A stretch of 64,000 bases of DNA from Callaeas wilsoni (taxonomy: Eukaryota > Chordata > Aves > Passeriformes > Callaeidae), in assembly GCA_013398955.1 (NCBI GenBank), contig VWPU01005271.1:94159-158158 (forward strand), given 5' to 3'. A program made the position numbers and the translations under genes. Numbering within the stretch: the first letter of the stretch is position 1; every line of letters begins with the position of its first letter. The notes beneath the pieces were generated by a model that was given only the letters and a program-made list of their open reading frames with translations, searched no databases and was not told the origin of the DNA. This document shows positions 14,119 through 28,516 of the stretch, piece by piece.

Positions 14119-17100
14119 AGCAAAAACCTTGTTTACCTAGACATGCAGAGCTGAAGCTTTACAAACTAAGGGAATGTCTGCATCTTTTAAAGCCTCTCTT
14201 ATAAACATCCTTTTCTAATATTGTCAAAACACAAAACAGACTCTAATTTTTAAATTAACTTGTCAGCATTTGTGAGATGCTAAGCTAAAGAGAAAAATAC
14301 GGAAGCTGTATGTGGCCACATACACAGATTTTGTGTATTCATGATGTTTTCTTTCGCTATGTTGACGACCTCAGCCCTTCACTCCTAGTAACCACAAGAG
14401 AGATACACCTGTAGCAACTCAGAGCCTGGAAATCAAACCTTTAAAATTCAACTTCAATTAACATGCCTCCGGGTCACCTGACGTACCTTGGAGGCGAAAA
14501 AAGTGGATATGAAAGTGTGTTTGTTTTCATTTGCCATGCCTTGCAATAAGAAATTTCATTCAATATTTATCTAAGGATTTCAGTAGTAAGTAGAGAGTTT
14601 GTGGCAATCCAGTGAATGTTTTCACAGTGCTGTTGTTACTGCAGTTGTAAAGTTTCACTTATGATTGAATGTTCAGGGCTGGTAAAACCCTGTGTCTCTT
14701 TACTGCTCACAGATGTGTCAGAAAAAAATTTACTAAATGCCTGTTTTTTATTACTGCTCTGCTGATCCTTTTTCTGTGGACATTCCAAAATGCAAGCTAA
14801 ATCCGATGGTGAATGTATCTTCCAGATATTCGCATTAAAGAGAGTAATTCATATAACATAAAACATACTACCATAACAAAGCCATAAGATTTAAAACCAG
14901 ATTTTTTTGGAAGCAAGATCTAATTTCATCCCTCACAAATGTTCTCAATTCAATTATTGAAATAAATACATACATGTGTATATATAAGTTTTTTATATAT
15001 TTAATTTATAAAAATACATGCAGGTAAATATAGGTACCTGCAAAAGGCACCCACAGGCTCTGCCAGTTGGATGCAGATGTAGCTACCTGACTCTGAAGGA
15101 GTGTGTTGCAAATTTTACATAGACAGTGAAGTCTATTCTGGCATTTTGCTCTTTTATTTAATCTGAATCATCTACGTAGTAGCCCCTGGTATTTCTCGGT
15201 ATCACAGCTCAATCTCAGAATGCCTCGTACACCCAGCGTAAACAGTCCTTTGGTTGTACAGAGCTGCCAGGAATTCTCTGGAAGTCAAAGGTCAAACACA
15301 CACTGACTGTTCAAGGTCCTGTTTTTATAAACATTGGTGACCAATGAATACTGTGAATTTCTTTTCCTATTTCAGGCTGATAACACACCTTTTTGGATAA
15401 TAAGTTTTAGAAGGATCTCAGAGACTGCCATCCCCTCCTGAAGGATACCAGAGTCTATTCCACCGGTGACACAGGGATATCACATTGGGTCACATGTGTT
15501 GGGTTTTCTAATCCCCTTACAACTTCTGTGGGCAACTGTACAGAGCAGATACAACTGGATAAACTTTTTTTTTTCCTGCAGACAGATTAGGCAGAAAAGA
15601 AAGGTGCTTTTCTGATAATCAGAGAGAAGAAATGATTGGCACCTTGCAAGACCAGTTAATTTAATGCACTGTACTCATCTATTAGACATATACTGGTAGA
15701 AGAATGGTTTGAACAGTCAATACAACTCCTTGGGCTCTTAATTTTTTATATAATTGAGATGATGCAACTCTCTGCAAAAAAAATTGCAATGTGTTTCATC
15801 TAATTAAGTACACGTAAGACTGAAATTAAAAAAATGCCAATACCTCCATTCAGACTGGAAAACATTAGATGTACCACAGAGCAGTGCCGCAACCAACATC
15901 TTGATTTTATAACTTTACTCTGCTTTTGTGAACGTACAATCACTTATTTACATTACCAAAATGGATTTTCCTGTGATGTATGACTAATAAACACTGACGC
16001 TCAAGCACCTGCAAAAGAAATGTTGCTCCTTTGTAGTCTCTGCCATGAACATTTCACCTTCTATCATCTGAAATGATCTCAAATTCTTCTCATCAAAGTA
16101 TATGTTACTGAGGCAAGGAGCCTACATTAGTACATTAAACACATGTTGTAACATCCACTCTATTTAATCTTCCTGCCTTTTCCCTCTGAAAAGGATGCTG
16201 TCATGCATGAATATACTGTTCCTCTACACAACTCCTGCCACAAAGCCAGCCATGTCTTCCACACAAGCTTTTGCCTTTGTTGTGGTTCACTGTCTTTTAA
16301 AATAATCTTTTCAGCTGCACTGGAATTAGTCGTCATCCATCATGCTATGAACCCAAATAACAGATTTAATGAAAACAAAGTCTAATTTTATAGGTTTTGT
16401 TCAATGGAAACAAATCTGTTTTATGCTGGTGCTGTTGCTAACCAGATGAAAATGCAGATTCTAAATATCTACTGAGGTGCCAGAGGGGGAGAGAAGTAGC
16501 ACCTCCCTCCAACTCTCACTAAAGACATTCCATGTTGGGATTACGGGAAGAAAGCAATGCTAACTATACTGAGGTAAACACCATTTTTACAGTGATAGCA
16601 TAAGACAGAGCTGTCTTGTCATATTGAGTCTCTGTGATGGAGTACCTGCTTCTTTCAGAGTGCACGTACTGTCCTACAACAAAACCATTTGTGAAATCCA
16701 TCAACTGTTACGAGATGAGATCCACCATACACGAAAAAAGTGCTGCAGCAGTTCAGTATTAACTAGTTTTGACACAAATAACATGTGGCTTGCACCATCT
16801 GGCTTCAAAACACAACAAAAAAAAAGCAGACAAGGCAAGGAATAGGCAGGGAGACTCCACTGCCTTTCGTGACTGAGTAGGATCAGAGAAAAGCAAGCTT
16901 GAGCAGCAGAGATTTGCTGCAGGTAATGGTATCAGGGTTTAAAAAAAGGCAGCTGTCAGAGAGATCCTGAACTTATTTCAAAAGGCTCGGAAACAGAAGG
17001 ACCTTTGCTAATTAAATATTCTATAAAGCAAAGAAAATGTACAGGACAAACAATAAATCACACAGCTCCTTAGAAGTGATTGCGCTTTGAAAAAAAAAAA

Positions 17101-19169
17101 AAAGAACCCAACAAAAAAACCCGGTGATTTTTATGTGAGGAAAAATATTTCAAAGTGAGTATTCTGTGTAAAGCCATATGCAGAAAGTGTTTCTGTGTCG
17201 TGTAAACTTCATAGAGTTCTTCTGTTCTGTGCTCTGTGCCTCTGGGACCCTGTCTGGCACCGTTTGACCTCCAAGGAGCTTTAATGAAAAGCACATCAAG
17301 CCCAAGTCAGGGACTTTTTGATGTTAGCACTGCACATCACTAAAGAAACCAATACTTTTCAAGTGGTGTTGCACCTCCTCCAGTAAAAGCAGCTTGTCCT
17401 CAGGACAGCACTGTAAGGGTTTGAACACGCAGCATCTAAGTCTTGCAGCTCTCATACTTGCGCAGAAATGCCCATGAGTCCCCTCATGACAATTCCCATG
17501 GGAAAAGAGACTATCATTGCATTCATCTTGCAGGCAAAATACTTGTCAGTCCCAAACACAAAGTGCCCCAGTGTCCTATCTGAATACAAACTCCTTTTTG
17601 AATGAGTAAAATAGACACTCTCAGGATATTATTTCTGGGGTTGGCAAGACATTACACGATGTCCACCGAGAGCAGCAGAGCTGTCCTTGGCAAAAGCAGT
17701 TCTGATGGTCAAGTCCCCCAATCATCTTAGACAGACTGTGCTCTTCAGCTGAAATACATTCACCTTAATGCACCTGACCAACCAGCCCTACAGCACGGAA
17801 ACTCATAGGGTCAACCTGATGGGCTGGGAGAATGAGGATGTGCCCTCCTAACTGCAATTAGATAAGGCAGCAGCTCCCCTGCACATGCCAGCACAAACTT
17901 AGCTGACCTCTGGACACATTCTAAATGGCACTTGAGCAGCATGCAGAGTTGCCTGGTCAACAGAGTTTTAGACTGATCCCTCAAATGAAATTTAAGTGCT
18001 TTAACAAAAATGTACGTTTACAAATATGAAATACACATTGCAAAATGGGATTTCACATTTTTTTTTTTTCTGATAGGAAAAGTACCATACTAAAACTTCC
18101 TGGCACAAAATTCTCAAATAACATTAGGAAAAAAAATGTAAAAATAAATTATGAAAAATTTAACAAGACATTTAACGTCAATGATCAGTTCCCCTCAGAG
18201 CTGAATACAAGCACTGAAATTTACTGGCTTTATAGGTGCTACTGTCCTGAAGTATAACATTGCCTAACCTGCTTCTTGTGATCCTACTGCCGACCTTAGC
18301 AGCAAGGTCACGATCCTACAACCTTAAAGTTAATTGCCAGTTTTTCTACACACTTTGATGTGAACTGAAGTAGGGCTCAAAGCAACCCTGGATATACTTA
18401 AGCTCCTTTAAATCAAAGTGATTGTGGGAAGGGGAAGACGGCAGAAGCAGCACACTTGGAAACACCCTGTAAAAATGGAAACTCCTCCTTCCTGAAGCAA
18501 CTCCCATTCTCTGCATATCTGGAGACTTTGTCAGCAGTTAGTAAATTAGCTGTATTTTTTCCTCCCATCTTTCTCTTTTGACTCTAAGACAGCTATAAAA
18601 GATCAGAGGCTGAGCTATGAAAATGTTCGTGTAACACTATTCAGTGGAAAATACTGAGCATCATAGTTCCTACTCAGTATGTATTTAATGAAACTATTTT
18701 TGATGGACAAGGAATTACTATATTTAGAAAAAGACCTCCAACTCATTATCCAGAGAACAGATGGGAGAAATGCCAGATTACGTACAAGCCCACAGATGAC
18801 TGCTTTCATTGGAAAACTACAGCAGGAAATGTCATAGTTGGCTTAGGAAGAAGTGACAGATATTGATATAATCATATTAAATGCAGAATTTCCCATTTCA
18901 TATCTATAATTATTATTGTTTTAAATTTTCAGTATTTCAAGTCTTTGTGGGTTTACATCTTTAGGAGGAAACTGCTGAAGGAACCTCATGTTTTCAGTAA
19001 AATGGGGATTTCATTTTAAATTAAAGACTTTCAGTATTCAAATGTAAAGTTCACAATAATTTAGCTCATGGGGTCCCCCCCCTAGTTTCTGTAAACTTAC
19101 ACTGTTTGCACATAACCAAACAATTCTACATTTCCATTAATTTGATGCACCTGAGTTGGGACAACCTCA
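14119..19169. other. Non-coding DNA between CR1 copies
   Basis: Nothing recognised except low-complexity AT-rich sequence around 14945-15030 and poly-A or poly-T runs near 17088-17103 and 18058-18070. Open frames here are short and look random. Confidence 0.5.
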
Positions 19170-19566
19170 AGCTCAAATACTGGCTGGGCAGAGAATGGAG
19201 CAAGACAAGCTCTGGAGAAAAAGACTTGGGGCTGTTTGTGGATGAAAAGCTCAATATGACCCAGCAGTGCATGCCTGCAGCCCAGAAGGCCAACTATATC
19301 CTGGGCTGTATCCAAAGAATTGTCGCCAGCAGGTCAGGGGAGGTGATTCTGCCCCTCTACTTCATTCTTCTGGGACCCTGTCTGGAGCGCTGCATCCAGC
19401 TCTGGGGCCTTCAACACAAGAATGATGTGGACCTGTTGGAGTAGGTCCAGAGGGAATCCACTGAGTTGATCAGAGGGCTGAAGCACGTCCCCCGTGAAGA
19501 CAGGCTGAGAGAACTGGGATTGCTCAGCCTGGAGAAGAAAAGGCTCCAGGAAGACCTTACAGCACC
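19170..19566 (+). mobile_element. CR1 LINE fragment, end of ORF2, lacking the 3' tail
   Basis: Encodes a CR1 ORF2 C-terminal segment: KDLGLFVDEKLNMTQQC, then AAQKANYILGCIQRIVASRS and GEVILPLYFILLGPCLE, followed by the [18 protein letters not shown] region in another frame. This is the part of the ORF2 protein after the reverse transcriptase core. It is inactive because it is both truncated and frame-broken. Unusually for CR1, the copy stops near 19566 without the conserved 3' untranslated region and ATTCTATG tail. See the fragment at 20987-21292, which holds the parts missing here. Confidence 0.93.
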
Positions 19567-20986
19567 ATCCTGATGCCTGAAGTTTATCTTACTCTAAAGC
19601 TTATACACCCCAAAAGAGTGACTTTCTTACTTTTGTAATTCTAAGCAGAACTTCACAATTCTTTTCATCGTAAGGGATCTGGTCCTAAGACTAAAATGTG
19701 ACAAAACTTTTCATTACATAAAATAAGAGAAGAATTACACATGGAGGTACCTTGCAGACATCTCAAAAGCACTTCCAGCTTTAATCATACCCCATTCACA
19801 TGAATCTGTACTGCCATGTGAGATTTATCAGTGACTTCCTAAATCCTATACAGCAGTGCTGATTGGTGAAAAGGAGTAAAGGACTGGAAAGGAATCTCAT
19901 GAGTCCTGAATAAATGAATGGGACAAAGGAGACTGCTGCTTTTCACCAATCAACACTATAAGACATAACTTATTGGCACATGAAGTGAAGTTGTTTAGCC
20001 CTGATTTCATTGCAGTGACTTGATCTTTGGGAATCTGAAGTTTTTATCCTGGCAAATTGTCCAGTCCTTATCACCAGAGATAAGAAGTTAAAAATTTCTA
20101 GACGTACATGGATTTTAGGGCATGTGGTTAGGGTCCTCTGCTTTCACACACTAAGCAGGATTTACACATGCAGGGACAAAAGGCCACAGCAGTTTTGATT
20201 CCACTCTGCTTGCAAAAGCTGGAAACTTTTTAAAAACAGTAAAGTCAGAGTTGTTGTTAAAGTCAGGAAGGATAAAAAAAAGAAAACTAACTACAAACAA
20301 GGACCTTTGTTCAACAAGCTGCTCAGGCAGGACACAAATCTAAAGCAATAGTACTTCCAGCTGAAGTGGACAGTAATCATTTATCCTAATACATGGCACA
20401 TACTTAAGCACCCTGACGAATTAAAGCCAAGTGTGCAATATTTAATTTGGGAATGGTCTCTTTCAAACAAAATGTTTTTAAAATGAGCAAATGACCTTGA
20501 AATGTACTGCACCTTAAATATACTACCCCTTAAACTTAAATGTACTGCACCTTTTGGAGAAAGCAACCTGCTGCACTGAAGGTCAGCGGAGTCCGGTGGG
20601 TTAAAGCAGTGTAAATAAACAGGTGTGTAATTGATCACTTGTGCTTAGGCCAGACTTGTAAGCAAAAGCCAAGCAATTCTGTATTATCCTGATATCCAGT
20701 CTCTACCTTTGTTAAGTTTTGCAATTCATGTGCATTTTATTTCTTTGATGTTTCAGGGAAGTGTGTAAAGAAGAGCATCTCTCCATTAGATTAAGGGCTA
20801 AACACAGCTATTGCTGTCCAGCTCTTGGTGCTTTTCAGAGCCAGTTCCAGAAACTTACTGCCTTTTTCTTGAGCCTGCTTGTAGTCATACTAAGATTAAT
20901 GAGATTTACACACGAGAAAGTGGAGGGAAAGCAATCTTGAAAACAGCTGACTGATTCTTAAGCACCACTGCATCATCCTTAATTCC
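19567..20986. other. Spacer between two CR1 fragments
   Basis: About 1.4 kb of non-repetitive-looking sequence with no gene. It contains the inverted repeat at 19854-19958 and an exact 16-bp direct repeat, AAATGTACTGCACCTT, at 20500-20515 and 20538-20553. Confidence 0.5.
19854..19958. repeat. Inverted repeat with ~20-bp arms, possible MITE
   Basis: GTGCTGATTGGTGAAAAG (19856-19873) and CTTTTCACCAATCAACAC (19939-19956) are reverse complements at 17 of 18 positions, and the match extends by about two more bases outward. About 65 bases separate the arms. The outer ends (CAGTG and TAGTG when read inward) resemble hAT-family termini, and CTATA occurs on both flanks, but no clear 8-bp target duplication is seen. 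It could instead be a chance hairpin. Confidence 0.5.
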
Positions 20987-21292
20987 AGAGGGTTGGAATC
21001 AATGGCACAGGGTCTAGCTGAAGGCCTGTCATTAGTGGTGTCCTCCAAGGTTCAGTACTGGGTCCAGTCTTGTTTAACTTATTCATCAATGACCTGGATG
21101 AAGGGGCAGGTGACTGAGCCCTGGAACAGATTGCCCAGAGATGTTGTGGGGTCTCCCTCGCTGGAGATACTCAAGAATTGTCTGGACACAATCCTGTGCA
21201 ATGTGCTCTGGGATGGCCCTGCTTGAGCAGAGCTTGGGCCAGGTCACTCACTGTGGTCCTTTCCAACCTTCCCCATTCTGAGATTCTGTGAA
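20987..21292 (+). mobile_element. CR1 LINE, internally deleted composite
   Basis: The first part (to about 21110) encodes the CR1 reverse-transcriptase signature [20 protein letters not shown] with frame damage. The second part jumps directly to the 3' region: [20 protein letters not shown] followed by the GGTCCTTTCCAACCTTCCCC block and ATTCTGAGATTCTGTGA tail. The catalytic FADD region and the rest of ORF2 are missing at the junction. Plus orientation, inactive. Confidence 0.9.
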
Positions 21293-24200
21293 TACTGAGG
21301 AAGGAGCCTGGCACTTTTACTCAGCTGAATTGCTGTAAAAGTGCCCACAACAGTAGCTCACAGCAAGTTTGCCTTTATCTCTTTTACGTCCTGGCTTTCC
21401 CTTTGCTTTTTAATTTGCAGTGTAGCTCACCCTCCTCTGCAGACGCTGTCTGGCTGATTACAAGCAGGCACAGGGACCCTGGCAGAGAGTTGGTTGGGAT
21501 GTGCTTAGGACAGAGATGTGCTGACAGTCCAAGAGGACCAGGACAGATTCAAGGGACTCACAGCTACATTTATTTACTTATTTTTCCTACCCAAACCAAA
21601 TTCACACTTAGCTAGACATGTATATGCACACACATACACAATCTCACTAGAGAATTGCTTTTTCATTTCACTAAAACTTCCTAATTTTTGATCTTTCCTG
21701 GAATTACACCCCTATTTACCCAGTGCAGCAGATTGCTTGTTCACTGATAAATCATAACACCTCACCAATGGTGCTTTTATGGAAGAAGAAATTATTACAG
21801 GACTTAACAGACAGACAAGAAAACTCACTTTCTATGGTCATAAAACCAAAGTCTTAAGAGGGCATTGCACTTTCCTCATTCAGTTAGCATTTGACATGTG
21901 CTTAATTGTAAAGAGTTTTATAATCATCATCAAAATGTATATTTAAAATTGCAGAATGGGTCAGATGTTCTCTCAGATAATAAGAAAAGTTGTAACAAAT
22001 ACATTAGGAATTGTATAGTCTATCCCATGCTTCCTGTGAGATGATAACTCTTCAGTAGTTCTGCCAAAGTACAACCCTTGGGCCTGACTCCCTTAATGCT
22101 GAATATCAAAGTTTTCTTGAAACCTCAATCAAATTAATTGCCTTTTCTAAGAGCAATGTCAACAAAAAATGAATTTCTGTCCAAAAACAAAAGGAAAAAA
22201 AGGCTTTTTGGGAAAAGCTCTGGCCCTCCATCTTCTGAAGCAGAAAACTTAATTCTGATAAGACAAGATTTTGGGCAAATGATGTGATTTCTTGCCAATT
22301 CTGTGAAATCCACAGTATAACTGTCTGGAAAATGAAAGGTTTTACCTTCCCAATACAGAGATGCCAGCAGCAAATATTCCTTAGCAGTCATTTAGTCCAT
22401 GCTCCCAAGCAGCAAAATCCCAGGACTTTCACTTTGTGTGATATTCAGGCCTGGTGGGGATGATGCTGAGACTGAGATCAACACAAGTGAGTGCAGGAGT
22501 CTTTCCCAGCACTGCAAATTAATCCTGTCTGGGCCCAAGCAATGCAGAAAAAACCCCTCCCATTCAAATATAAACAAGAGAAAAAACAAGAGAAAAAAGA
22601 CTGGAGTGGGAAGCACCTGGAAAAAAGTTATGGCTGAGGTGAGCTTGAGAGCTGCATCACAGATCTCTGTAAGAATTTTACTGTATTCTCTTTACTGAAG
22701 CCTTTAAGTTGCATTTAATGCACTTTGTGACCAGGAATAATTCCACAGTATGAAAGAACTCAGCGTTTTTCGAAATTCTACTGTGTCAAGCAAGTTATTC
22801 AAAATAAACCCTTAGAAAGGCATAATGATAATCAATCATGATAATGAAGGACTTTCTTTATCCAACAAAAGAATTTTATTAGTCACTCGTATCCTGTAAG
22901 AATTTCTTTAGGAAAAACACAGAACCCCAAATGTAGGCATGTCTAAATATTAACTGTAATAGGCTTTGCAAAATTAAGAAGGAAATGTTTCTTCAATGGA
23001 TTGTACTAAATTATTTCCTTGAAAAGTCTATTAAGATCCTGGACAACATCATAGTAGGAAATGACATAATGGAAGAAAAGGTCGGGCCTGTGGTGCCTGC
23101 ATGTGATATGCTGAGGGACTGGTCCCCAAAGGAAGAATTTGGAGCTAAAAATGGTATAGTCTGGATCTAGCCTGGCTCTTCCCACACATCTCTGTCAACA
23201 GCAGGAATTCCTCACCAGTACTTTCCATCCCACTTGTGATCCTGTGCATTTATCCCTCCTGTCGGTCATCATTTATCATTAACCCAGTTACTCTGCACTG
23301 ACTGCCTAGAAGATGCAATAAAATACCAAAATAATAATAAGGAAGCTGTTTATGTGCTTTGAATTCTTTATATTTATGCATTCACAAACTAGAAGAAAAG
23401 AGTAAGAGCCTGAACTGTGTGACTGTTCCTGATCTCGACTGGACCTGAGCACAGTCCACAGGCTGCCTTCTAGAAATTTGTGTTATACAGTGTGTAGCTC
23501 AATATCGGGAAAACATTTCATTATGTTACTGCCTCAGAACAGAAAAAACCTGTAGCTTGTTCTAGACAAATCAAAGATAGAGGGGCCTACCAAAACTAGG
23601 AAAAAAACCCCCAACCTCAAAAACATTCAGATAAGAGTTGAAGATACAAATCTCATGAGTTCCACATTTGTGTAGTTTTTATCAGGATTTTTGCCCGAGA
23701 AGAGAACAGCAATAAGAAACAGATGAAGGACAAATTATATACAAGCCAAGGCAGGGCAGAGCTTCTTTAATTCCTGGGGGACTGAGGGAAAGGTAGAAAG
23801 AGGGTCTCAAGAATGATACTACAGGAAACCAACATTTTAATGCGAATTTTGCTAAGTGCAGATGAAAAGCCTGTTTTTTCTTCAGTTTGGAAAATTCATG
23901 TCTTTCAAACATAGCAGAAGCTCTGTTCTGGTGACAAATAATAATTGTATTATAGTTATTGCATATGCTTCCCTAATACCATTATATGTGCTTTATGGAG
24001 ACGAGTTGTATCGTTGCAGAACCAGAATTCCTTGCCTCTTTCTCTCCCAGAGAACTCCTCCTACCAAGGCATTTGCAACACAGGATCAATTTAATTATTT
24101 TCATTCATTTCCAAGGGCTGTTCTGACTAGAAGAGCATTGATATTTGTATAGACACTAAATTTGCAACCAGAGATGTAGGTAGATACATTACTGCTGGAT

Positions 24201-27200
24201 AAACATCACCCAAGTGCAAAGAAAAACAGGATGAATTCTAGAACTGGGCCAGAATTCCCTGCTATAAATACATATATTAAGTGTGTGTATATCTAAGAAA
24301 CTGCTGACACAGCACTGTGGAAAGCACTGCTAGAGGGCTTTCTGCTGCTGCCAACAATGTCATCATAAATCAGAAGGATTCTCAGGAGCAGCTCTGTGGT
24401 TAACCTGCATGAGGATACTGAACAACAGCCCATTGTTGCCAGAAAAGGACTATTTGACACTGCTTGGCTACCTCACACACTTAGTGAACCAGACTTTATT
24501 TCTTCCTTAGCTTAAGCAGAGAACAAAAAAAAGTGGAACTAGTATTCCATAAAAATCACAACAAAACAAGCACCAGTCAATATCAGGAAAACCCAGCACT
24601 CTCTCCCCGATGTTGAGCACTTCTCTGGCCCATTTGTTTAAAGACAAATATTTGAACAGCTTTGTATCAGATGTACCTTTAGCAAACCAGAAACTGAGAG
24701 GGAAAAGAGCACGAGAAATGCTTACTTCTGGAAAAGTTTCACTGCAAGAACTACCATCTATGGAGAGCCCTGCAAAAACCCAGCTCACAGCGGACCCACT
24801 TGTTATACGAGCAAAAGCAGAAAATTGCCAGGACCTCACAGAGACACCCGGCAGTTGCTGCTCCCCGCTGCACACTGCAGCAGGCTTGGGCTCACCCCAC
24901 CTTCCCTGCAGAAACTGCCCTGAGGAAAAAGACTTTCTCAGCTGCCTGGAAGGGGATGTTAGTGCTTCGGTTCAACGTGCCTAAGATCACATGAAATTAA
25001 TTCACGCCTCATCCTCATGGTTTCGTCAAAACCAAGGTCCTACAAATACTCTAGAAGTACTGGGGCTTTCACAAGTTTTCTAAATAAACCATCTTTGCTT
25101 TGATGTTTTCTGAGAATAGAAGTACGACACTCAGGTTCAGTTTTCTAATGATTTTTTCTAATGTTTGTAAACACGAAGTTTTCTAATGTTTTAAAGCTAC
25201 ATATTGAAAGTGGCAACATTTAGACTAATGTAGTGGTGAAGTCAACTTGCTGATATTCAAGGATGGACCTACGCACATCAAGACAATTTGCAAACGTCCC
25301 TAAACCATGTGGAAAATATAGTCAAAATCAGATGCCTAACATTTTCTTTACTTCGTGATGGAGTTTGTTCTGTAAATTACTGCAAAAGAAAAGAATCAAG
25401 TAGCACGCTACTGGAAAGGCTACAGTGCACGAACAGATAAATCAGCAAAGCAAACAAGAGATGCATTTCCTCGCTATTTCGATGAAATCAGGAAAACAAG
25501 ATTATAAAAACACAAAGCTTCACTACTGCATCTCTCATAATGCTGTCAAGTCTGTTGTTACTTGAACTCTGTATTTCTAAGAGCCTGTTTCTTTTCTTTC
25601 TGTCTTTTTTCTGCCTGAGAACTCTGGAGTAATGTATGAATATGATTTACTAATTGTATAGTGACACCTTCAGCGCCAGGAAGAAGGGAGCAAGGTGTAT
25701 CCCTCTCTTTGCAGGAATGACTATTTAAGATCCCTAATGCTCAAACTCAAGGTTCATCGTGCATTTGCTCCCAGAACAACAGTGCACCAAGATATTCTGC
25801 ATGAGATACCATTCTCCATGGGTATGCATGTGAACAGCCAAAGCACACAGGACTCACTGAGAAGAAAATGAAGACATGAGTAGCTCTCACCTCCTCTGAT
25901 TTCCTGAGAGCCACAGAACTTCATAAGGATTATCAGATTTGTGGGAATTTTTTTTGCTGTTTAGTATTTTCTAAAGTTTTGTTTTGTTTTCTCAAGGGTG
26001 GTTATTTTCGCCCTCTGAGGGTTTTATGAATTTTGCCTGCTCAACACTGTCTTGAGACAACTCACTGCTGGGATCTTAAAGACCCCAAACTGATTTCATT
26101 GTTGAAAGAGCCATTCACCCTGCAGTCTTCATGTACCTTGCCTGGTTACCTTCTGACTGAGTACAGATCTCTCTTTATACAGGAAACTTGAGACTCCATG
26201 GCCCTGTTCCAGAGGCTAAACAAAAAGAGGTTGTAAACTTTAACCAATCTGCCTCCCTACAACTAGCTACAGAGACTAATTTTCTGAAATCAAATCCTCT
26301 TGCCTGGAAACAAAACATACTTTTGGAACAGCTTTAGGTCTACTGACTACTATGAACCAAAACCAAGCTATCCTCGTCTTCTTGCCTCTGGAAACCAAGG
26401 ATAACTTCAGAAACATTTGACAGAAGCAGTCAAACTTGAATGCTTAGGGAAAGCATCAGCACCAGCAGTCAGAGGAAATAGACAAATCTAAGGTAAAAAG
26501 GAAGAAGAGAAAAAATGGGTGCAACATACCATGGTAACATTCCTATGGTAGGGAAAAGCCCTTTCCTCAGAGCTGAGAAATAAAAAAACTGCTGAGACAA
26601 TAGGGAAACTTTTGATCACAGAAATTTTTCAATACTGTGTTTAAGAGTAGTTGGTTATTGATGCAAAGGAAATAGTTAGAGATGGCCAAAAAAATCCATG
26701 CACAAAAAGCATTCATTTGTAATGGATCTCTAGCAAAAATTTGCCAGTAACAGCTTACTCATTCTGTTTTTTTACTTTGTATTCAGACAGTTCTTCCTCA
26801 GCCTAATAGCATTGGTAGGTAGCATTTACCGATTTCATACAATGAATAAAAAACAGGAACAGAAAGGTGCCTCTTAGTTACTTTGCAGTTGCAGTTGGGT
26901 CTTCTGTTTGTACTTGAATGGAGCCCCATCCATGCTTATCCATTTCATGCTATTATCGTCAGGTTAATTACACCATTATCCTAAATTACAGATTGTTTGA
27001 GAACCTTGTTGAACTCTACTCCTCCTGTTTTCATAGAGATTAGCAAGGGTAGGTTTAGCTTTTCAGGTGCTCAGTGTCCTCACTGTGAAAAACAGTTGCC
27101 TCTCCAGCCTTGTATGAATAATGTGGCATCACATTCCTTCCCAGAGCAGAGGTAGGGGCTGACTGTTCAGTGACGCTGAGCTCCCACAGTGTCTGCCACC

Positions 27201-28516
27201 ACCTCTGAAAACCAGGCTGTTGGGACACGAAGTGGGGAGTAACAGAACTAGATCCTCCTATCTTACTTTTACTTCCTTGAAGAGCACAAAAAATGGAAAT
27301 CAACACAGAATAAACTGTGACCATTAGATGATTGTCTTAGACTAAGTCAGCTGATCAGAGCACATGCATGGCTTTTCAGGTGTTTCATGGAAGGTTATAA
27401 TTTATTTCTCACTGTCGTGGATAACTCAGTCACTTAAGCATACTACCAGAGAACCAAAATCATTGTAGAAAAAAAATCACTAACAAAACACCTGGGCAGT
27501 CTTGCCAAAAAAGCCTCAAAACATTTCCCATAATCACGAAGTTTCTTTTTCCTTTTTTTCTTTCCCCAGTAACTTTCTTTGTTTTTAAACATCTATGGCT
27601 GTTAGAAGGAATATTATCAAGGTAAAAACAAAGAACGTGTTTGTTGTTGTGTTTTTCTTTTCGAAAAAAAAAATTTCTTATATATTCAGTGGAGCTTTTT
27701 GATTCTGTGCCCAGATCCCAACATTACAAAACATAAGGCAAAATTATAGGTACACAGCGTGCCAAGAAAATCAACTCAGCGTGGCTTGCCCAGGCTCTTT
27801 GAAAGAAGGCATGCACACTGTGTCACTATTATGATTTAAAATAGCTGGGCCTCCAGAGCCAGCACTCTGCTGTAGCACAGCTCAAGGTGCCTGCAGATGC
27901 CTGTAGCAGCAAGCCAAGTGATTATCTTCAGCACTGCCATGAAAGCACCACTTTGATTCCTGTTCAATGTGTATCTCGCAGCTTCATTTGAGTACAAAAC
28001 AAACCTCCGAAGAAATGAAAGAAAGCTTGGGAGGGGGGAGGAAATAAACCAAGTCCTTTACACTAAATCTCATTATTATTTACTATGGAGTGCAAATTTC
28101 TCAGGTTCAATGGAGAGGGGGATTTTCTACAGCAAAGGAGAAGAAAATGGCGTTTCTCATTGTAAAAGGACTTCTGCTTCTTTTGGGTATAAAATGGGTC
28201 ACAAAAGCTTACAATTCCCTGAGCTCAAGGTTTGCTAGAGGCAAGCAAGAGTCTGTATGTACGTGCACATGCATCACCCTGCCAGAGAGAGCCCTCTCAA
28301 ATGCTTTCCATGTTACCTTCTCCCTTCTGCACGGCTGAGGATCAGGACAACGCCCAGGAAGATTTTGGATGTGCTCTGACACTTCCCCAGACAAATCTTT
28401 TTGAAACTGGAAAGCATTTTTTCTATTTGTTGGCATCAGTTGTTGGGTTTTTTTTTTATAATGCCCTCCAGCTGCTCTGATATCCAGGTTAGAATCAAGG
28501 TTCAAGCTGCTGCAAG

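Noticed and set aside
24507..24984. Overlapping open frames of 122-124 codons on both strands
   Set aside because: No recognisable domain, and no splice-site context. Both strands are open over the same bases, as expected from a locally stop-poor composition.
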